Assembly (NCBI GenBank): GCA_002435365.1
Contig: DJMM01000081.1
Coordinates: 2,757 to 20,847, forward strand
Length of the DNA stretch: 18,091 bases
Reading direction: 5' to 3'
Source of the DNA: Ignavibacteriales bacterium UBA6490
GTDB taxonomy: Bacteria; Bacteroidota; Ignavibacteria; Ignavibacteriales; Ignavibacteriaceae
Position 1 is the stretch's first letter. The number at the start of each line of letters is the position of its first letter. Position numbers and translations under genes: made by a program. Positions 14,433 through 18,091 of the stretch are shown here, in pieces. Under the pieces are notes generated by a model. It made no database searches. It was not told where the DNA came from and was given only the letters and a program-made list of their open reading frames with translations.

Positions 14433-14856
14433 TTGATATGATTAATATAATATATCAGGAGCGATTAAAAAGTTCCCAAACCGGCAAAGCCATGTCTGGC
14501 AATGTTAGCTGTATCATAACTAATTATAATTTATGACCGAATTTAAGAAATACAAGATTTCAGCAGCATGGCTGCCTGATTTCCGATGATACTGAGAGCT
14601 TATTGAGGCATTGTGCATGTTAACCCGATATTCAGGGACAGGTTTACCGGTCAAAATCCTTTGGGAAGATTGTGAGAATACGGTTTATAATCGGAAATGG
14701 ATAAGGGATTTATAAGTTGGATTCGTTATTATTCTATGAAAGGATGTTCGGAGAATTACATTGTTTTCGAAGGCTTTTTATGCTCGTGTCTGAGCCGGGC
14801 AGGATTTCAATAAAGAAATTTTAAACAGATCTGCCCGTACTCAGCGATAACGGTTT
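14433..14856. other. 424-bp intergenic region between msrA and the oxidoreductase operon
   Basis: AT-rich sequence lying upstream of msrA and downstream of the 2-oxoacid oxidoreductase operon. It includes the hairpin at 14790-14844 listed separately. I see no open frame of useful length, tRNA or clear promoter in the rest. Confidence 0.5.
14790..14844 (-). terminator. Strong hairpin at the 3' end of the oxidoreductase operon
   Basis: CTGAGCCGGGCAG (14790-14802) pairs with CTGCCCGTACTCAG (14831-14844): 7 plus 5 bp with a 1x2-nt internal loop. Inside the loop ATTTC (14804-14808) can pair with GAAAT (14815-14819). It starts 12 nt after the stop codon of the last operon gene. No T-run follows on the minus strand, so it may be a 3' stabilising hairpin or part of a factor-dependent terminator rather than a classic intrinsic one. 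Confidence 0.4.
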
Positions 14857-15126
14857 CTATCCGTCAATATTATTAAAGCTTGAAAAGATCCCGTCCATCG
14901 ATTGAGATCGCGCATGTATCTCATTAAGCTTCTGAATAATTCTTAATATCCCTTTTCTTTTTTCTTCAACAAAATCAGTAACAAAGCTGCGCACCTCAGG
15001 AAAGTTGCATTCATCCAGCAATCCTTCATAATATTTTACCAGCGCAGTTTCTTTTCTCAGCGCTTCATTAAGCATTGCGCAGGTATTCCTGCATGCATGT
15101 TCACAATTTACTTCATTTTCTTTCAT
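14857..15126 (-). CDS. Small cysteine-containing helical protein of unknown function
   Basis: An 89-residue acidic/helical protein that I do not recognise as a named family. The N-terminus carries three cysteines spaced CX3CX3C with a histidine (CEHACRNTC, Cys8, Cys12, Cys16, His10). The rest (about 17-75) is predicted as two helices with ALRKETALVKYYEGLLDECNF and FVTDFVEEKRKGILRIIQKLNEI. The spacing of Glu, Tyr and Asp recalls half of a ferritin/rubrerythrin-like bundle, but the diagnostic EXXH pair is missing. The start is ATG at 15126 with a good GAGGA ribosome site. It lies 20 nt after the gamma subunit gene and is the last gene of the oxidoreductase operon, so a role as assembly factor, accessory subunit or redox/metal-binding partner is possible but unproven. 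Confidence 0.7.
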   Translation of the reverse strand: MKENEVNCEHACRNTCAMLNEALRKETALVKYYEGLLDECNFPEVRSFVTDFVEEKRKGILRIIQKLNEIHARSQSMDGIFSSFNNIDG

Positions 15127-15146
15127 ACTTTCCTCGTCTCTGTTAT

Positions 15147-15704
15147 TTAAACAGTTATACCTTCAGATGCTAATTGCTTGCCTATTTCAAGTGCTTTTTC
15201 ATTAACCGGCAGTGTATGATGGTGTCTTTCCGGCAGTGCCTTCTTCAGAGCCTTCATCAGGTTTTCAGGCTGAATAAGGGGACGTTTTTGCAGGAATGCA
15301 CCGAGCAGGACCATATTGGCGACTTGTTTCTTGTTCAGTTTCTGGGCTTCTTCAACTGCCGACACACAAAACACATCCACATCTTTTCTTGCAGGGGGAT
15401 TTATTATAGTGGATTTTTCATAAAGTATGAATCCGCCGGGCTTTACAAGCGGTTCAAATTTATCCATTGACGGCTGGTTAAGCAGCACCGCAGAGTCAAA
15501 AGATGTAACAATCGGCGAGCTGATCCTTCCCTCGGCAACAATAACGATACAGTTTGCTGTTCCCCCGCGCATTTCAGGACCATAAGAAGGCATCCAGCTT
15601 ATTTCTTTTCCTTCAAGCATTGCGGCATAAGCGATAATTTGTCCCATCGAAAGGACACCCTGACCACCGAAGCCGGCAAAAATTATTTCGTGAGATTTTT
15701 CCAT
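15147..15704 (-). CDS. 2-oxoacid:ferredoxin oxidoreductase, gamma subunit
   Basis: Catalytic gamma domain of the pyruvate/ketoisovalerate-type ferredoxin oxidoreductase family, 185 aa, the usual size for a separate gamma subunit. Signature segments are EIIFAGFGGQGVLSMGQIIAYAA (about 6-27), WMPSYGPEMRGGTANC (about 37-52) and LNQPSMDKFEPLVKPGG (about 75-91). It joins the alpha and beta subunits to form the CoA-dependent enzyme that interconverts a 2-oxoacid and CoA with acyl-CoA, CO2 and reduced ferredoxin. It is encoded 20 nt downstream of the beta gene. Often named korC or vorA-like; substrate specificity cannot be read from this subunit, so no symbol is given. Confidence 0.92.
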   Translation of the reverse strand: MEKSHEIIFAGFGGQGVLSMGQIIAYAAMLEGKEISWMPSYGPEMRGGTANCIVIVAEGRISSPIVTSFDSAVLLNQPSMDKFEPLVKPGGFILYEKSTIINPPARKDVDVFCVSAVEEAQKLNKKQVANMVLLGAFLQKRPLIQPENLMKALKKALPERHHHTLPVNEKALEIGKQLASEGITV

Positions 15705-15724
15705 TATAATTCCTTTACCTGTAA

Positions 15725-16492
15725 CTAATCTTTAGGTACCTTTAAATCTCCCAGCGGATACAGCGGAAACATATTTTCCTCTATCCAGGATATTGTTTCA
15801 ACCGGGGTCATTTTCCATCCCGAGGGGCAGTTAGATACCACTTCAATAAAGCTGGTTCCCCTGTTCACTTTCTGATATTCAAAAGCTTTCTGCACCGCTT
15901 TCTTTAATTTTCTGACAGCACCTGATGTATGTACAGCTTGTCGTGTTACATATAATGCACCGGGAAGCTGGGCAACAAGTTCTGTTATTTTTAAAGGGAA
16001 TCCCATTGCCTCTGATTTTCTTCCATAAGGTGATGTAGCAGTAACCTGTTCGATCAGGGTGGTCGGTGCCATTTGTCCGCCAGTCATACCATAGATCGCA
16101 TTATTAATAAACACCATCAGGATATTCTCTCCCCGGTTTACAGTATGGATTGTTTCTGCGGTCCCGATGGCAGCAAGATCGCCGTCGCCCTGATACGAGA
16201 AAACAAATTTATCCGGGAGCACTCTTTTGATTCCGGTAGCCACTGCACTGGCTCTTCCATGGGCAGCTTCCTGCATATCGATATTCATATAATGGTATGC
16301 AAAAACCGAACAGCCCACAGGTGCCACTCCGATTGTATTTTCCTGTATTCCCATTTCTTCAACCACTTCCATTAATACTCTGTGCACAACGCTGTGACCG
16401 CATCCGGGGCAATAATGAAAGGGGGTATCAGTTAAAGTAGAAGGTTTTTTATATACAACTTCCAGTCCGTTATTCATTACTTCAGTTTCCAT
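15725..16492 (-). CDS. 2-oxoacid:ferredoxin oxidoreductase, beta (thiamine pyrophosphate) subunit
   Basis: Carries the thiamine pyrophosphate site of the complex. Visible are FHYCPGCGHSVVH (Cys28 and Cys31 from the chosen start), GCSVFAYHY, HGRASAVATGIKR, and the TPP/Mg motif starting YQGDGDLAAIG and ending in NNAIYGMTGGQMAPT. At about 255 aa it is near the usual length of KorB-like subunits. The start is ATG at 16492, 6 nt after a near-perfect AGGAGG (16499-16504); a longer frame from TTG at 16498 is rejected because it sits against that site. The start overlaps the alpha gene stop by 11 bp, so translation is coupled. The Cys residues in CPGCGH occur in subunits of this type without necessarily forming a cluster. 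Confidence 0.94.
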   Translation of the reverse strand: METEVMNNGLEVVYKKPSTLTDTPFHYCPGCGHSVVHRVLMEVVEEMGIQENTIGVAPVGCSVFAYHYMNIDMQEAAHGRASAVATGIKRVLPDKFVFSYQGDGDLAAIGTAETIHTVNRGENILMVFINNAIYGMTGGQMAPTTLIEQVTATSPYGRKSEAMGFPLKITELVAQLPGALYVTRQAVHTSGAVRKLKKAVQKAFEYQKVNRGTSFIEVVSNCPSGWKMTPVETISWIEENMFPLYPLGDLKVPKD

Positions 16493-17594
16493 GTGCAACC
16501 TCCTGAGTTTCCACAGCGCTTTTTTTGATTATATCTTCAAGTTTATCAAATACTTCATCAGGTGTAGGGATCATTCCGCCCATTCTCCCGTAAAAATGAA
16601 CCGGACATTTACCATTGACAGCAAGAGCAACATCTTCCACCATCTGTCCGGCGTTCATCTCCACAGTTAAAAAGAACTCGGCCTTATCGGCTAGTTCGTT
16701 AATAATTTTTTTAGGGAAAGGATAAACAGTTATTGGTCTGAGCAGACCCACTTTCAAACCTTTCTCTCTTGCAATTTCAACAGTTTTCTGACATATTCTT
16801 GCCGAGAGGCCATAAGCTGCAAGAATAATCTCCGCATCGTCACATCTGATAAGTTCATAATCAACTTCATCCTGCAGGGCCTTATATTTTTTCTGCAGGT
16901 TAAGATTTATCATTTCCATTTTTTCAGGCTGGATGAAAAGAGATGTAATATAGTTTCTTTCCCTGTCTGCAGTTTTTCCTCTGGTTGCCCAGCCGGGAAT
17001 TGTTTTGGGAAGCGAGCCTTCCTCGGGAAGCTCTACCTTTTCCATCATCTGTCCCAGGGCACCGTCGGTTAAAATCAGGGCGGGATTTCTGTATTTTTCT
17101 GCAAGGCGGAATCCCTCAAATACAAAATCCGCCATTTCCTGCACAGAGGCGGGAGCCAGAACAATGAGATGATAATCTCCATGTCCCCCTCCCTTGACAG
17201 CCTGAAAATAATCTCCCTGTGAAGGCTGGATTGTTCCGAGCCCGGGACCGCCCCTCACCACGTTTGCCACAAGGCAGGGCAGCTGAGCCGATGCTATGTA
17301 CGATAGTCCTTCCTGCATTAAACTTATTCCCGGTGAGGAGGATGATGTCATTACTCTTGCACCTGCACCCGCAGCACCATAAATCATGTTTATTGCAGCA
17401 AGTTCACTTTCTGCCTGAAGAACTATGCCCGATCTGTTGGGAACTTCTTTAGTAAAATATTCAAGCACTTCAGATTGGGGAGTAATAGGATAGCCGAAAT
17501 AAGCATCCATGCCTGCACGGATGGCTGCTTCAGCAAGGGCTTCATTACCCTTCATTAGTCTTGCTTCACTTCTTTTATAATTTAATTTTTTCAT
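16482..17594 (-). CDS. vorB: 2-oxoacid:ferredoxin oxidoreductase, alpha subunit, VorB type
   Basis: The 370-residue alpha subunit contains the pyrimidine-binding fold and the C-terminal transketolase-like domain. RLMKGNEALAEAAIRAG, YFGYPITPQSEVLEYF (about 32-47), QAESELAAINMIYGAAGAGARVMTSSSSPGISLMQEGLSY, RGGPGLGTIQPSQGDYFQAVKGGGHGDYHLIVLAP and the late LRPITVYPFP closely follow proteins annotated as VorB (2-oxoisovalerate:ferredoxin oxidoreductase). Substrate could equally be 2-oxoglutarate in this lineage, so the name marks sequence type, not a measured activity. ATG at 17594 follows AAAGG by about 5 nt, 8 nt after the ferredoxin gene. In anaerobes this enzyme oxidises amino-acid-derived 2-oxoacids or runs in reverse for carbon fixation. 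Confidence 0.9.
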   Translation of the reverse strand: MKKLNYKRSEARLMKGNEALAEAAIRAGMDAYFGYPITPQSEVLEYFTKEVPNRSGIVLQAESELAAINMIYGAAGAGARVMTSSSSPGISLMQEGLSYIASAQLPCLVANVVRGGPGLGTIQPSQGDYFQAVKGGGHGDYHLIVLAPASVQEMADFVFEGFRLAEKYRNPALILTDGALGQMMEKVELPEEGSLPKTIPGWATRGKTADRERNYITSLFIQPEKMEMINLNLQKKYKALQDEVDYELIRCDDAEIILAAYGLSARICQKTVEIAREKGLKVGLLRPITVYPFPKKIINELADKAEFFLTVEMNAGQMVEDVALAVNGKCPVHFYGRMGGMIPTPDEVFDKLEDIIKKSAVETQEVAHGN

Positions 17595-17602
17595 AAAAAC
17601 CT

Positions 17603-17854
17603 TTAGCCGATAACTATATCATCTTTTTGTTTTTTTGCTGCCTTTGGCTGGCGGTAAACCGTTATTGCTACTTCGGGACAAACAAGCGCGCAATTTACGC
17701 AGCCGGTGCAGTTATCCTGCGCGAGTTCAACGTAACGGTAGCCGGCTGTGTTTATATGGTTTGATAAACCAAGGCTTTCCTGCGGACAGGCTACAATACA
17801 AAGTTCGCAGCCCTTGCAGATATTGCTGTCAATTTTAACTGTTCCTCTAATCAT
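17603..17854 (-). CDS. 2x[4Fe-4S] ferredoxin subunit of the 2-oxoacid oxidoreductase
   Basis: An 83-residue bacterial-type dicluster ferredoxin. Two CX2CX2CX3CP motifs are seen: CKGCELCIVACP (Cys13, 16, 19, 23) and CTGCVNCALVCP (Cys49, 52, 55, 59). It would serve as the delta subunit carrying electrons between the thiamine site and soluble ferredoxin. It is the first gene of the operon, 8 nt before the alpha subunit. ATG at 17854 has no clear Shine-Dalgarno sequence. The basic C-terminal tail (QPKAAKKQK) is a small oddity. Corresponds to KorD/VorD of other systems. Confidence 0.93.
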   Translation of the reverse strand: MIRGTVKIDSNICKGCELCIVACPQESLGLSNHINTAGYRYVELAQDNCTGCVNCALVCPEVAITVYRQPKAAKKQKDDIVIG

Positions 17855-17906
17855 ATTATCTGACGGTTTTTGTTATTAAGTCGTTGTATTTTATCGGTTT
17901 AGGGCA

Positions 17907-17923
17907 AGTTATATGCCATAACT
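17907..17923. promoter_or_regulatory. Candidate operator upstream of the oxidoreductase operon
   Basis: AGTTAT (17907-17912) and ATAACT (17918-17923) are exact inverted halves with a 5-nt centre, 53-69 nt upstream of the ferredoxin ATG. No convincing -33/-7 or -35/-10 pair was found around it. The rest of 17855-18091 shows no gene on either strand. Confidence 0.3.
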
Positions 17924-18091
17924 GAGAAAATGCATTTAAGATAGCTAATTGATGTTTTTAAAACCCGGGTTATCATAATTAGGAAGTGAATTTGAGTTTT
18001 TTCTTAGATGAGAAAAGATGCTGAATAAGTGTTGAAATATTTAATAATTTAATAGCCAAATTGACTCCTTTTATCCAGGTACCGGAACTTA

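Noticed and set aside
14563..14575. GCAGC-ATG-GCTGC hairpin
   Set aside because: Only 5 bp with a 3-nt loop; expected by chance and not placed at a gene end.
15174..15470. 98-codon plus-strand frame
   Set aside because: Antisense to the gamma subunit gene, no domain or ribosome site.
16493..16498. Upstream TTG start for the beta subunit
   Set aside because: It directly abuts the AGGAGG site, leaving no spacing; ATG at 16492 has the correct 6-nt spacing.
1..18091. CRISPR array, tRNA/rRNA genes, insertion sequences, prophage or toxin-antitoxin genes
   Set aside because: Looked for repeats with regular spacers, tRNA-like folds and transposase or integrase motifs; none seen. The region looks like stable core metabolism.

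Overview
The window looks like chromosomal DNA from the Bacteroidota/Chlorobi side of the tree, most likely an Ignavibacteria-type organism. This rests on a short (285 aa) group-1 sigma factor of Bacteroidota type, abundant HisKA_2-family kinases, a VorB-type 2-oxoacid:ferredoxin oxidoreductase, a moderately AT-rich composition, and one promoter-like site of the Bacteroidota form (TTG-N20-TAnnTTTG). The lineage is inferred from protein character; no 16S or other marker gene is present.

Region 1 (about 80-8150, all minus strand) is a tetrapyrrole (heme) biosynthesis operon. In transcription order it reads HemX/CcsA-like membrane protein, hemA, hemC, a TetR-HemD fusion, hemE, hemN, then the housekeeping sigma factor rpoD and a clear intrinsic terminator. 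Within the hem genes neighbours overlap or are separated by no more than about 12 nt, and several use GTG or TTG starts, so translation is probably coupled. hemB, hemL and the final heme-synthesis steps are not in the window. The most unusual item is the 465-residue protein joining a complete TetR-type repressor to a complete uroporphyrinogen-III synthase. A dyad of TetR-operator type (ATGAC-N6-GTCAT) lies immediately upstream of the predicted operon promoter. This suggests, but does not prove, a biosynthetic enzyme that also regulates its own pathway.

Region 2 (about 8150-12650) holds a 757-bp gene-poor stretch, then two HisKA_2-family sensor histidine kinases arranged tail to tail with 8 nt between them. 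One is soluble with two PAS domains; the other is membrane-bound with a Cache-like sensor and a PAS domain. No response regulator is present. A 454-bp intergenic region with several short dyads follows.

Region 3 (12650-14435) has a polytopic membrane protein of the HGSNAT_cat/DUF1624 acyltransferase type convergent with a lipoprotein form of MsrA, then 424 bp without a recognised gene that includes a 12-bp-stem hairpin.

Region 4 (14857-17854, minus strand) is an operon for a four-subunit 2-oxoacid:ferredoxin oxidoreductase (ferredoxin, alpha, beta, gamma) followed by a small cysteine-containing helical protein of unknown function. It links oxidation or reductive carboxylation of 2-oxoacids with the ferredoxin pool. 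No tRNA, rRNA, CRISPR array, insertion sequence or prophage gene was recognised.
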